In this document: piece by piece, positions 1 to 12,640 of the stretch
Position numbering within the stretch: the stretch's first letter is position 1
Layout: every line of letters starts with the position of its first letter
NCBI GenBank assembly: GCA_914767715.1
Contig: OU612074.1
Coordinates: 5,345,501 to 5,409,500 of the forward strand
Source: Membranipora membranacea
Lineage: Eukaryota; Bryozoa; Gymnolaemata; Cheilostomatida; Membraniporidae
Direction: 5' to 3'
DNA: 64,000 nucleotides
Notes under the pieces: generated by a model
What the model was told of the DNA's origin: nothing
Databases searched by the model: none
Seen by the model: the letters and a program-made list of their open reading frames with translations, nothing else
Made by a program: the position numbers and the translations under genes

Positions 1-43
1 CAGTATTATTACTGCGAATTATGTCTATGTCTAACTGTGGATA

Positions 44-116
44 TAGTTTGCGTATACACTGTGAATATACTGTGTATACACTGTGAATATACTGTGTATA
101 CACTGTGAATATACTT
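44..116. repeat. 22-bp tandem repeat, about 3 copies
   Basis: The unit is TGTGTATACACTGTGAATA plus TAC, repeated about three times with almost no change. It lies in the intron after the last visible PH exon of the Still-life-like gene. Nothing else is seen in this stretch. Confidence 0.8.
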
Positions 117-126
117 TGACCCTGAC

Positions 127-3100
127 CTGATCATCACAAGCGTAGAACATTAGAGTTGTCCCCCTTAGCGTGACCCAGTATCTTCTCCAGTGTCTCTTAT
201 TAGCCAGAGTTAATCTCTTCTTACTCTGCTGCATCAACCAGTTCTTAACTTCTAACCAACTAAACATAAATATAGCATTCTGATAAAATGAATATAACAG
301 TCAAGTATCACCTATATAACATTGAAATACTACAAGGGTACAACTAAATATAAGCAGGATTAAAAAGTTACTAGGATCTACTGTGTATGAATATTTGTGT
401 TCAAGGCTCATCAATCATGGTTATTTAGTTCTGTGATATTCCAAGATACGGGCCTTGTGATTGGTTTTGTCTTGTGCTCCGGATGCCAAGCAGCGGTGGG
501 GTAAGATTGAATGGGTTGTCTAGATGGAATTTCAACTGTGTTAAGATCGTCTCAGATATGAATTTGCTTCGAGCTTTCCATTGAGGTGTGTTTTCATTTA
601 TAAGTTTCCAAGCATTATAGTAGAATCCCGCAAAATCCAAAACTAAACTGAATGTATTGATGATTTATGTTTGTAGTGGTGTACACTACATGGCAGGTAT
701 AATAGACTGAGTTACATACCCAGTTCTCCTGGTAGCTCCAGCTGATTGTCTATGATGAGATAGTGAGCTGTATGAGCTGTTACTCTTAGTAATAACCCTC
801 TGAGCCGCCGCTGAGGAGGGGTGACCCGTAGACTGAGGTAATCGTGTAGAGAGACTGTTATTACTGAGGCTATCATCGTCTGACCCGAGGTCCTCCTCCT
901 CCTCGTCCGAGTGAAGTGTGAAGGGCTTAACCTGAGTGTGATCAGAGGACTGAGTCACGCCACTCGACCTTGACGACCTTGAGGCTGATGAGCTACACAA
1001 ACTCTCCGATCCTCCTCTGGTCATCACAGAGCTTGACTTAGCAGAGCTACTTTGTCTACTCATCCTAGACTTAGAACTCTTAATACTGAGAGATTTCTCT
1101 GTGGAAACGGTACCTCCGAACCCGCTATCCTGATACAAGGAGACATTATGATCGTCTTCACATGCTTGTGTAGAGTTCTGTAAAAACATAGATCAAAGCA
1201 AGGGTTAATATATAAGATCTAAGGGTATTATAATATCAACTGTAACAGGGTCAGCTATATCTACACCAGCTATAACTATATCGATCATAATATGTTGCTG
1301 ATATTCAATGGATGGTTCAGGTACAAGTTTTACTGAGAGCCACTGTCCAATATTGGTTAACTTATAGCGTTGTGTTATGCACAAAACTATTCACACTACA
1401 TAAAACACCAGTTCTTATTTTGTGGGCCTTTCCTACAAAATTAGAAGGAAAGGTGCTATAAAAACAGCTTTAGTTGCAATGTTTGAGTTCTAACTTTTAG
1501 GTCAGCCAGCAAACAAAAGCTCTTATTGACAGAGGTCCTAAGAGGCGTGACAGAGAGATGAACATACTGAACTAAAACATGTGTAGCTGTCCATTGGCGA
1601 GATCAAGCAGAGTACAGCGTTAGCCACTGTGAAAAGAATAGAGCCCACAGGCTTACGGGATTACATTGGCGCAAGGACTGATGTATATTAGACATATTTT
1701 CATCAGTCTAATATCAGTGTGTATATAAGTTACATGGCCCTGCCTGTGTAGTTTATATATACAAGCCTGTCTGCGTACTTTGCACACAGTAATGTATGAA
1801 TACCTGGTGATTATTGAGATCAGCAGTAGAACTACAGCTATCAGTAGGTTCAGTACTGACCAGACTACGCTTACTTCTACTAGATCCTCGGAATATACTG
1901 GTACTACTCTGTCCTCTGTAATTAGATCAGTCTTATAAAACTAGTCTATATATACGTGTCTTTAATGCACCTTTTATGCATCTATTTATACATCTAATAT
2001 GCATACTTTTATACGTCTATTATGTCTTCAACTTGCCTATACATGAGGCTATATAAAAGTCTATGTAACAAGCCTATATACTAGTCTCAGTTATACAGAC
2101 AGCATGCAAACATGCATCCATATCTACTAGCTCTAATGTAATAAAGATAAGCTCCACTAACATTGACTATAATTATGACAGGCTACCTGCCAGGTAAGTC
2201 ACCAGAACAAAACTAAGCCAGTTAATATTTAAATCAGCGTTGTAGGTGAGAGCTGAACATTATTAATAATGTAGTAGAGAGTGATGAAAGGGCAATCTAT
2301 TATATGATTGTGGGTCAACGACAGGATTACTGTCTCAGTGAAATTAAATTAATTTACTAAGTAATACTGCTGAATATTCAATGAGTTTTTGGAATTTATC
2401 ATCCCATAGGAAGTCTAGGTCTGATATCCTCAACGCCACATCGACTTCTTTGAAGCGGAGAGGGTTATCCTCTCCTGGGTACTGATACTGGGACCCTTAG
2501 CACTCATACCGCACCCATACCTGTCGGAAACCCGGCTACTCTTTATATCATAAAGGCAGCAGGGATTCCTTTGTGGGATGTACAAACTCAACATTGACAG
2601 GGTGAGATGGAGATATATACCTATTAGAAGCTCTCCTCAGTAGTAGCGTATTAGAAGGACTGTTATTCTGAGTTTGAGGTAGTGGAGCAGTTATACTCGG
2701 GTCTCCGGCTTCAGCTTCTATACCAAATAGTGACGAGTTAGAAGTCTCACTCAGATCTGGTAGACTCTAATAATCAAACCAATTAAAAGTTAGAGTAAAA
2801 TGTTATCAATTGTAAAATAAGACCAAACAGACAATAAACTATGTTTTCTAAGATGTTTGTATATAGTACACATTATCTGTAGCACAATATATATACATAT
2901 ATATATATATATATTAGTTTATTTTTCTGCATTATATATTACCTGTAGTATATATTCAGACTGATCTGGTGATATACGAATGCGTGTATATCTCTATTTG
3001 ATAAAGAGTGATTTAATTCACATAGCTTGAATACAACCAGAAGTAATTCAGTGTGAGGACCCGAAGTCAATTTTATTAATTTAAGGCAGGTACATGCTAG

Positions 3101-6100
3101 GTTTTCATACTAAATTGACTCTAACAAATAGAGATGCACATGCTGATAGTATAGTGCGGTATATATTACCTGTAACATCTTATGTAGAGTAGAATCGTTA
3201 TTATTCACACTGTAGTTTATATTACTGTTACTGAGATGATGGGGCAGAGATAATATAGAGTCCTCTTCTCTACCAGATAATATAACTTCTGATTCTGATG
3301 AGCTCTGAGCTATCACATCACTACTATCTGTATAATCAGCAGAACTCAGTCTTAGGTACAAAGCTAGCCTGTCTAAACAAGATTTGTTGGTTGTCCCCTC
3401 TTAAATTCGGGGAAAAGACTTGACGTCCACCAACAAAGCTTGTCAATATAGGCTATTCCAAAACATTTACAATTATCATAGCTGATAAGATATACACCCC
3501 AGAGTTATAATATAGTTTATCGGATAGTCAATCATTTATCAGGTTTAATATGATTCAGAGCTTTGCATTGTAATCACTAAAATAATTTTAATTTGAGAGA
3601 CGTGATATTTGACGTCAGAGGTTGACCGATAACCCAGCCTGATGAAGGCTTACCTGTGACCGGTTTCTGGGCCAATGGATGTATGTGTGTCTTGATGCTG
3701 ATTGGACGGTTTGATCATGACTGACATGTGTCTAAATTCTGATTGAAATGTTTGACAATGACTTACCTGTGTCTAAATGCTTATTGGACGGTTCGATTTG
3801 GTCATGCTCCTCCTCCTCCTCAGATATTGTCTCTATAGAAGAGAAGAGTCCGATTATGAACGATGAAACCCTTAAAGTGATTCTGTTATTCATTGAATTA
3901 AGGGTTAAATAGATATATGGCTTCTATCAGCATATCTCTCATTGTGAGATACTCTAAATTTAAGTTGCAGACAAAATATATTATAGACTTGTTACACATC
4001 TCAATATTATAGTGCTGGTGGCTTGTCATTCTAAGACTATAAAACTGCTCTTGAGGTATGTGAGATTCAGATACAGTTGGATAATGATTAATATTACATA
4101 ATAATACCTGCTCTAGTGGTAGATTTGTGGTCAGGAGAAGCAGCAGAAGCGTTAGAAGCTGATGATATATTCTCACAGCTGAAGAGTATAGCGTTAAGAT
4201 GAGCTGCACTGAGAGTAGCTGGTTTATCGTAGTCTGTATCTGAATGAGGATTTATGGTCTGATCCTCAGTTGTCTCCTCAGTTATATCACCAGATACAGG
4301 TGGAGGGCTGCTGCTGCACTGAGAGGCGGAGTCACCATCAGAATCATCATCAGATGACTAAAATATAAAATCAAGTAGTCTTAGTTCTTCCGTTGTTATA
4401 CATTGTAACATGACTTCTTGTAGTACCACACAAAAATCTCAAAGTTAGCACTTAAGGACTGAAGACAATAAGGAGTATTGTGCTGATTTAAGCTTAGCTA
4501 GCTCTAAGATATATATATATATATGAAGTGCAGTGAATTGTCAGCAGACAATCACATCGCCAATTCAAACAGGAAGGGTTGGAGGTATATCCCATCCTCC
4601 TGGATTCAAGTAAAACTGGTTTGAGTATAATATTTTTAAGTACAAGCAGTTATCCTCTCATTGACATAGAAAAGATAACTCTAAGATTATCACTCCATGA
4701 TGTACAAACAAATCAGGGAGGGTGGGAAACCATCCCTGAAAAAATCAAACAACTAACCTCTTCTTGTATTGTGTGTGTAGTAAGTGTGTCCCTAGTAGGG
4801 GGGATAATTCCTGAGATTTGATGATGTATATGAGATTCTGCAGCTGAGTTATCATCTGTAGGACGGGATTCTGTGATTGAGCAAGACTCATTGCTGCAAC
4901 AGATGATACATAATTGTAACACAAAATGCATGAAACTAATACAAAGTACATAATTAAATACATTAATATAATTATAATATATATCACATGACTATGATAC
5001 ATAATCATATCAAGCATTGCATTATGATTGCACGGCTAGTGCCATTGGCCTGAGATGATGTCAAAAAGAGCTAAGCGTATTGCGCAGCCGATTGACACAA
5101 TTGATGAGATGTTGCAGCTCTACCAAGGAATAAATGTAAGTTTATATTACTCATGTGTGTACATCTTATTCACTCACCGGACGGTTTGATTTGAGTTTTG
5201 TGTATTATGTTGAGTATTATCTGCAGGTAATTCTGATATTGAGCTGAGTTCAGGAGGGGCAGCAATCACATCCTGTTCTCTTGTAAAGGAGGGAATAGCT
5301 GACAGCTCAGCGAAGAGTGTACGACTATCTACTCTGGTTGGCTGGTTCTGACGGAACCTGATAAATAATCACAAGATTAACATGAACAGAAAAAAGTCTC
5401 GGAACAGTAACAAGTCAGTGACCAGAAACGAATCACTGAACAGAAACCAGTCACTGGACAGTAACAATTAACTGATAAGAAACAAGTCACTGAACAGTGA
5501 CAAGTGTACAATAAGAGAGGGGTAGAGGGAATGAGCTGGGAGGCTGGTCGGTCTCCGAGGTAAATCGGTGTGACGTAGAAGGTCCATCATCAAACTAAAA
5601 GAACACATTGACTGATCTGACTCCGCACACCATGCTAACAAAGGTATGGTGATTATAATAGTTTATACTTAGTGATCACTACAGCCGCATATCCAGGTCT
5701 GAGACAATGGAAGTGAACATAAAGTCTAAGTTTGGTGACTATGATACAATGACAAAGTTGGCTAAATATGTGCAAAATGTGACCGTTAAAAAGCTTCTAC
5801 ATGTACATGAATATCTAATATTGTATTAAGTCGCAGTAACTAAAGCAATAAAAAAGGCAAGACAGTGTGACCAACTCCTTGTGGCAACATGGCTGCTCCC
5901 CTTTGTCTGTCGGCTGTTTGTTGAGACAGTGCCCCGAGGTAGCACACATAGGTCATTATTTAACTCAACATGTGATGAGGTGGCCGACAATATATATGAG
6001 GAGGCTACATTAAACATGAGGAGAGGAAAGAAATTACAAGCTTAGACAGAAAAGTTACCCGCTGTTCTCATCAATATCACAAAACGTGACAGCTCTGGGC

Positions 6101-9100
6101 TGTTGTCGCTTCTGTCGCATCTCACGACGATCCAGCGACATGGTGGTCAGCGAAAAGTCATAACTACCAACACAAGTTATATCTACATGTCAACGAGCCA
6201 AAGTTTAATTCCGTACTGACGGGCAAGCAAGCAAGGCATTAAAAGCTTCCAGTGACAACTTTGCAGTTACATTTCATTCTCAAAATACAGACTATGACTA
6301 AAGTTACACTTTGCAGTGAGGCATACAAACAACAGAAGCCCATGTACGGTAAATATTCAAACATAACTACAATAGTATCATATCACAATGTCGGCTCCAT
6401 TGGACGTTGTGTGATAACTTAACACTAAGCAAACAGTCAATGTTGAACTTATCCAATGTATTATGTGTTAGTAATTGATGGCTTTGTGATGCTGAAAGAG
6501 GAGTTATCTTACCCATTATCAAAATCACTACAGCAGTAAGAATAATAGAGATCAATTTGGTGTATACAAAATGTGGCTACCCCTTATCCCACTTTTGTTT
6601 TTGGAGAGATAATTGCAACTTCATTGATTGAAAGTTATTGCAATTTGGCTTAGCCATGGTCGGTCTCTCTTTCCTGGTCAGCTAGGGTGAATGGCTTACA
6701 ACAACCAAATCTGGTAATTCAACCTAGGACCTTGTGATCATGAGTCCGCCGCTACCCCTCACCTCAAACAATAAGCTCTTGAAATTACTTACATCAGCTC
6801 ACAGACATTTTTTTTTTAACATTGAGTATCTGATATACCCTAGGGTATGTGTCTATGTCGTTTGAAGGCAATAGTAAGCTGATGCTGTACATACCTAGGA
6901 GCTGTTACTATCCCGCTGACATCTCTACTGTTCCCTGATGAGGACCTTCCACCATCTAATCGTAGAGAAGAGAGTAACTCGTGTGAATCTGATCTCTTAG
7001 CTCCGCCCCCATCACGAGCACTTCCTGTCTTCCATTTCTTACCGAGTCTGAGAGTTCCAAATGATGATGTCTTTGGTAGAGAAGGCAGAGTCAATGTCTA
7101 AAGAACACAAACAGAAAGTGAACTCAGAAGTAAAGACCTGGCTTTATTCAGTTATACATTATACATACGTCCTAGTAATCTATCTAATACAATACTCGCT
7201 GTCATGTAGTTAATAAGCCAGGAAGTATATGGAAACTGACACAGCAGTATAACACCTGCATTAATGAAGACCATCAGTTCAGTGAGAAATAGAAAGGTTA
7301 CCACAAACAAAGCATTGCAGTTCGACAGCCTGAAAGTTCACACCCTCCCCCCCTCCCCCCATATCTCCTCACCCATATCTAACAGACAACTAGTACAGAC
7401 ATATACAGATCACCCTGGTACTACAAGACATGGAACACAACTCTCTCACTTTAACTCACACAAACCCTTATGAATATTGAATACTGGAGACAAACTATAT
7501 AAACTGTCATGTGGTTCTTCAACAGACCATGATTGGAATGTTTTAAACAATCTCTGTTGAATTCTCATAAACACCATTAATTAACAAATGGTCGATGTTT
7601 GGGCCTAACTATAGTAGATATTTACAGAAAATGTTACCCTCCTACTAGGCAGCTTGAGACGAGAGGTGAATCTAATACCCGTATGAGATGATATGAGTAT
7701 AAGATGCTCAAACTGAACGGTTATATACAAGCCTTACCATGTAGCGTTTAGCTAGCATAACTCGACGACGTTCAGCCTGTTATTCAACACATACAATATA
7801 TTTGTCACAAAAATCATAACTGAATAAATCCAATTGTGCATTAGGTGTTGTGATTTATAGTCAAGGTATCAACAAAGCGCTAAGCGGGCCTTCATTTGGT
7901 ACCCTTATTCCGTCATGTTCCAGTGAAGGCCATCTCAATATCTGAGGGTATATAGTCAACATGAGGTAAGGGAGTCATGGTAAATTACTGCAAGGTGCCT
8001 CCTCAGATAATATTTTGTCGAGTCAAATCATGGATAGGCCAATCAGATAATATGTCGGTGGCTGACTTATTTGCAGTTTAAATGTAAACTTGTAAATCAG
8101 CGTAAGAGATGAAGAGCAGCATTATAAAACACTGAGTGGTGTATATATTATATTATATTATTTTAGTACCGGCAGCAGCAGCAACTGTATTGTGAGAGGT
8201 TCATAAACTCACCAGAACTGCGTCTCTGAATTTAGCAGCATCATCAGCACTGGTAAAATTAAATCCCCAGTGCTTCTCGGTAATAGCGTCCTTAAAATGT
8301 ATGAAACTTTCTGTTGGCTGCTTTAGTTTTGTGCCTACAGAGATAAGACAGACACCGGGTAGGATGAGATTAGGTGATTGAGGGCACACTAAAATTTACA
8401 TATATCCTGCAGGATGGAAGCTTTGCCATCAGGACAAGCGAAGCTTCAAAGTGATCAGGTATAGTATATTGGGATTTGTAAATGTTCTTGTTGTTACTGT
8501 GGATAGGTCAGGGAAGATAAACTGATGTTACCAAAAGACAGACTGAGAGGTTGCGATCAATCATGCAACTTGAAAACTGGGGTGTTGTGAAATTGTGTAT
8601 TTTAATTGTATACATTCTGTAGTTGTGTTGTCTATAACTAAAGTTCAGAGAGGGTATAACTTTCATTTCACTATGATTTTGCTTATACACCATAGTATGA
8701 ACAGGGAGTTTGGGACAAACTCCCTGATATGAATGAGGGCTTACCTGGTTGTATAATTTTCACGTCACATATTTTCTCTACTTGACTGTTATAAGCTTTG
8801 ATATAATACACAGTACTAGGATCCTCCAGAGTACATGTTATACTAGCTGGTACTACATCATCAGTAATCTTATACCACTGTAGGTCTGCTGCCGAAGCTG
8901 CCGCTGTGTCAGCGGGGGGAGTACTGCTGTCATCTTCTCTTACATTGAACAAGTCTACCCATAACCTGAATACAGAATAAATATACATATATATGGGTAA
9001 TATCACTGGGTCTAGTATTAGAACACACCTACCACCTAAATATGTTTGAGTATATTATATATAGGCCTACCATCACAGTATCACTAATGCAAAACATGTA

Positions 9101-10222
9101 GATAGAATTATGAGGTCTTTTGAAAATACAAGTATGCTCTCTAATGGATATAAATATTTCTGCTGTTAGAAAATATGATACAAAATAGGAAAAAATTCTT
9201 TGTTCTTTTTTGAGTGCGGGCTTTATCTGGATGGATTTAAGAGGATGCTTGTGAGGATCCTTTACAATCGTTCAATGTCATTCTTGAAACATGTGGATGC
9301 AACTGATCTGACAAAATTTTATCATAATATATAGAGGCATATGGAGCAGACAAGATATGTAAGTTGGGAATGGTGACTATAATCACGGTAATGGGAGGCA
9401 GTTCTACAGCCACACGGAAGAGCAGCAGAACAATTAAATTATAAAATAATGAAATCTTGTTGATACAGTCCAATTCTAACTCGATGTATCATCCAAAGCT
9501 ATTGATGACATTTGATTTACATTTCCACTGTGGGGCCAGGGTCCGCAGCCCAAAGGCCTAAGCAATGGTAACTGCCGTCATGATGGGCACCAACATGTTG
9601 CAACAACTATGAAATATTCCCAAAATGTCTATATGGAAACTAGGCGGAGGATGAGAGACCATTTCATGGGACTGGTATAATTGTTATGACGTGAATCGCC
9701 AATCACCTTATTTAGCGATTCACAGTGAAATCCTGCTGAAACTACTGCTGCCAGGCTGGGAAATATGTGCTCATTGAATTCCACCGGCTTTCTGTAGTCG
9801 GTGCCTAGACCACTGGGACACTCAACCACTTGACTTGCACCAACTACAGAAGGCCTGTGTTGAATTCTCTGTAGCTCAAAGATAACAAACTGAGGATTCA
9901 ATCTCAAAATTGACACATCATTGGGAGAAACTGATTGTACAGTAAAAACATCATCATTTCACCTTGTTCAACATTTTCATACCCTAATTTTGACTATCAG
10001 CTAGTGAAAATTATTAGCCTGAATTATGTTATTGTGATTCATAACCAGAATCAAATCGGTGCACATTTCATTGAATGACAGCAGCAGTTTAAACTTATGA
10101 TTCATTGTCAGGTTGTAAACTCACCTTAGCACTTGTTCTTTATTTGCATGTGAGGGGGAGATCTGATAGCCCCCTATATCCACTCCTGACAGGTCATCAG
10201 ACTGAGATAGCTTATTACCCAT
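127..10222 (-). CDS. sif/TIAM-like: Still-life/TIAM-like Rac guanine-nucleotide exchange factor, N-terminal part (cut by window start)
   Basis: Fifteen coding exons join in frame with GT-AG introns: 10125-10222, 8745-8965, 8213-8334, 7738-7776, 6895-7097, 6059-6163, 5178-5357, 4758-4893, 4108-4357, 3767-3832, 3170-3363, 2621-2766, 1804-1915, 720-1177 and 127-259 (821 codons). The protein opens MGNKLSQ, a typical N-myristoylation signal. A WH1/EVH1 domain follows (about residues 33-145; motifs LWVDLFNV, YYIKAYNSQVEKI, HWGFNFTSADDAAKF). Next comes a long Ser/Asp/Glu-rich, probably disordered linker. The last exon starts the first PH domain (KRHWRRYWVTLRGTTLMFY). In the family this order continues with the rest of PH1, a Ras-binding region, PDZ, and the catalytic DH-PH module that activates Rac at the membrane; those parts lie beyond the window, so activity is inferred from family. 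WH1 plus MGNKLS resembles insect Still life rather than vertebrate TIAM1. Exon 10 (3767-3832) has its donor tandemly duplicated. Confidence 0.85.
2436..2575. repeat. Dispersed repeat copy 1 (partner at 30695-30830)
   Basis: A GC-richer block in an intron, beginning GCGGAGAGGGTTATC and containing GGGACCC and CTTTATATC, aligns by eye with a block in an IBTK intron near 30.7 kb. The copies are well diverged. I see no open reading frame or Pol III boxes, so the family is unassigned. Confidence 0.5.
3655..3810 (-). repeat. About 46-bp tandem triplication across the donor of exon 10
   Basis: On the minus strand the end of exon 10 (AACCGTCCAATAAGCATTTA, then GACACAG) and its donor GTAAGTCA are followed by two diverged copies of the same unit. 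In copy 2 the donor has become ACATGTCAGT and in copy 3 ACACATACAT. A further GTAAGC donor lies about 30 bp past copy 3. The exon end at 5178-5190 also carries AATCAAACCGTCCG, so that exon end may share ancestry. Confidence 0.65.
5055..5189 (+). CDS. Small open frame antisense inside a Still-life-like intron
   Basis: A 44-codon frame starts ATGATG and encodes MMSKRAKRIAQPIDTIDEML, then QLYQGIN, followed by less protein-like sequence. AAATGTAAGT after QGI(N) could be a splice donor, making this the first exon of a nested plus-strand gene. Base composition is higher in GC than the surrounding intron. I do not recognise the peptide. It could equally be a fragment of a mobile-element protein or chance. 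Confidence 0.2.
   Translation: MMSKRAKRIAQPIDTIDEMLQLYQGINVSLYYSCVYILFTHRTV
5395..5506. repeat. 18-bp minisatellite, about 6 diverged copies
   Basis: Units of the form ACAGAAACCAGTCACTGA repeat about six times in an intron of the Still-life-like gene, with several substitutions per copy. Confidence 0.75.
6690..6770 (-). repeat. tRNA-like SINE remnant
   Basis: On the minus strand the segment reads GGTAGCGGCGGACTCATGA, then TCACAAGGTCCTAGGTTGAATTACC when continued. This resembles the anticodon-to-T-arm half of a tRNA(Met)-like sequence with a degraded B box. The acceptor stem and A-box half are not convincing, so I read it as a SINE head rather than a tRNA gene. It lies in an intron. Confidence 0.35.
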
Positions 10223-11284
10223 AATGCACTGTTACAAGTCAAGGCATAACTTTTATCCTGCTCTCTCACTCAGTACTAAAAGCCATCCTGGAAAAAAAAC
10301 TTGTAAAATTTATACATCGCATGTCTTGTACATGCAATGACTTTCAGTGTTAGGTCATTATTATCCCTGTATAATTCTGTTGTGTATATTGATTTTGAGC
10401 CAACAGTTTAAATTAACAGCCATTAGATATATTGGGTCTGCCCAGAATAGTTTCTCAGAATCAAATCAGTGTAAAATTATAATTCCAGCTCATTAAAACT
10501 GTCCTTTATTCGAAACCCACGGCAGTCAGGCTGGACAGAGCACAGCAATGTGAGGAATTTGTCCCTTTTGTCCAATCTTACAATCTATTATTGTTTTACT
10601 ATTACAGCAGTTTATGCAACATTGAAACAATATAATAAATACTCAATTCATCAAAGGCAGGCAAAATATTGACCACATGGGAACATGTAAGGTTACACAT
10701 AAGATCACAAGTGAGCAGCTATTGTTATTGAGAATGTGCGACTGGGGAGTTGTCAATAAATTTCATTGACTGAATATTAAATTAGAATAAAACAATACAA
10801 AGCTCAGGTAGTTACATAAAACACAATCAGCTCTTATTATTCTACACACAAGATTGGTATCTATTGATTTTTAGTTAGTACTCTGAATTACTATAATGTT
10901 TATAAAATCAAAGAAAGATAATCAATTTAGAATTCATGTAAAAGAAGATTTCTCGGTCATCTTAGAGTGGGTGTGGACATATCAGGTGGTATCTCTAGTA
11001 CACTTTATGTACACATGTATTGGTTTATTTAAAAAAGTCCCGGGATCTTATCACACATCTCATCTTGTAGCTGCAATTACTGCGCAAGATTGCCCTCTTG
11101 TAGGCAGGTCAAACCCACAAACTGCAATGCTTGCGCGCTAAAGCATCCGCATCTTGCAGCAGCGGGTATCTAAAGTGACCATTTCAAACTGCTTGATTCA
11201 CCAAAGACTGATATTTATTTCAACTACAGTAGTGTATAGAGTTCACAGCCTTCAATACTATCCCTACCTCCCATCTGTACTTAC

Positions 11285-11332
11285 CAGACTACGGGGAGGA
11301 GGTTTACTCTGAAGCTGCTGATAGGCCTTTAC
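11285..11332 (-). other. Possible upstream in-frame exon of the Still-life-like gene
   Basis: This 48-nt phase-0 open segment has a good acceptor (TTTATTTGTAG) and donor (CTG followed by GTAAGT) on the minus strand and would encode VKAYQQLQSKPPPRSL. It lies 1.06 kb upstream of the MGNKLS exon. That exon has its own acceptor-like CAG directly before TGCATTATGGGT, and joining the two keeps the frame through the MGNK start. It could be a 5' exon of an alternative isoform lacking the myristoylated N-terminus. It could also be an untranslated exon or a chance match, because no upstream start codon was traced. Confidence 0.35.
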
Positions 11333-11602
11333 CTACAAATAAATGTGAATGTTGTGAATGATAAATAAATGTGAAAGACTCATAATATTGGGCTCTCATT
11401 GAAGTCGCCCCAACTATAATGTTAGAACATCTCATTCAAGTAAATCAGGGTATATATAGTATTGATTTAATGTCTATTCTTAGGCAGGACCCCAGCAGAG
11501 CATAATAATATAAATCTAACTAGAAACGGTAATTTTTTTAATCAACAAAATAATATTTGCAAGCAAATATGAAGGAATACAACCAGTCATATCGAATATC
11601 GA

Positions 11603-12255
11603 GGTCATGTGACATCATAATTGATGATGTCATAAGATTCGGTATATGCCAAAACCCCCATATCCCAAGTTTTAACTCAATCGCATGATAAGAACTGTTA
11701 ATCGGCAGCATTTAACTGTCTATGGCTCCCATATTGGATTTCGGGTCATGTGACATTAAAATTGTTGATGTCATAAGATTCGGTATATGTCAAAACCCCC
11801 ATCTCCCAAGTTTTAACTCAATTGCATGATAAGAACTGTTAATCGGCAGCCACTTCCTGTTTATTGTGGCCATTTTGGATATCTGGTCATGTGACATTAA
11901 AATTGATGATTTCATAAGATTCGGTATATGTCATAACCCCCATATCCCAAGTTTTAACTCAATCGCATGATAACAACTGTTAATCGGCAGCCACTTCCTG
12001 TTTATGGCGGCCATTTTGGATATCGGGTCATGTGACTTTAAAATTAATGGTGTCATAAGATTCGGTATATGTCATAACCCCCATATCCCAAGTTTTAACT
12101 CAATCGCATGATAAGAACTGTTAATCGGCAGCAACTTCCTGTTTATGGCGGCCATTTTGGATATCGGGTCATGTGACATTAAAATTGATGAAGTCATAAG
12201 ATTCCATATAAGTCAAAACCCCCATATCCCAAGTTTCAACTCAATCGCATGATTT
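11603..12255. repeat. 141-bp tandem array, about 4.6 copies
   Basis: The motif GGTCATGTGAC recurs at 11603, 11744, 11885, 12026 and 12167, exactly 141 bp apart. Each unit contains CATAAGATTCGGTATAT, CCCCATATCCCAAGTTT and AACTGTTAATCGGCAGC. Copies differ by a few substitutions and show no length change. The array is noncoding and lies between the divergent Still-life-like and IBTK genes. Confidence 0.9.
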
Positions 12256-12269
12256 GTTCTCAAGATATC

Positions 12270-12640
12270 ACCAATAGAAAAACGAAAACATCCTCCACCA
12301 ATTAGTGTAATTAGCAAATAAATTGCATAACAATTCATAAATTGTCCAAGCATTTTTTCATCTTGACCTATAGGACTATGTTGTGACCAAGTATCATTAG
12401 AATCTGCCAAGTAGTTCTTGACTTATAGAAGACTTAATTTTGGTATAATCAAGGTATGATTTATAAAAGCGGCAAAACCTCCTCCACTAATTAGTCTAAT
12501 TAGCGAATATTACATAACAACTAAAAAATTCATTTCGTTATTTCTTAGCTAGACATATGGAACTATGTTGTGACCAAGTAACATCCAATTCTGCCTGGTA
12601 GTTCTTGACTTATAAAAGCTCAAAAAGTGTTGCAATAATA
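12270..12640. repeat. About 188-bp direct repeat, 2 copies
   Basis: Two diverged copies share CCTCC(N)CCA(C/A)TAATTAGT, ACTATGTTGTGACCAAGTA and TAGTTCTTGACTTATA. They follow the 141-bp array directly and belong to the same bounded insertion. Confidence 0.75.

Noticed and set aside
425-640. 71-codon minus-strand frame in a Still-life-like intron
   Set aside because: It has no phase-matching splice sites, and the flanking exons at 720-1177 and 127-259 join in phase without it.
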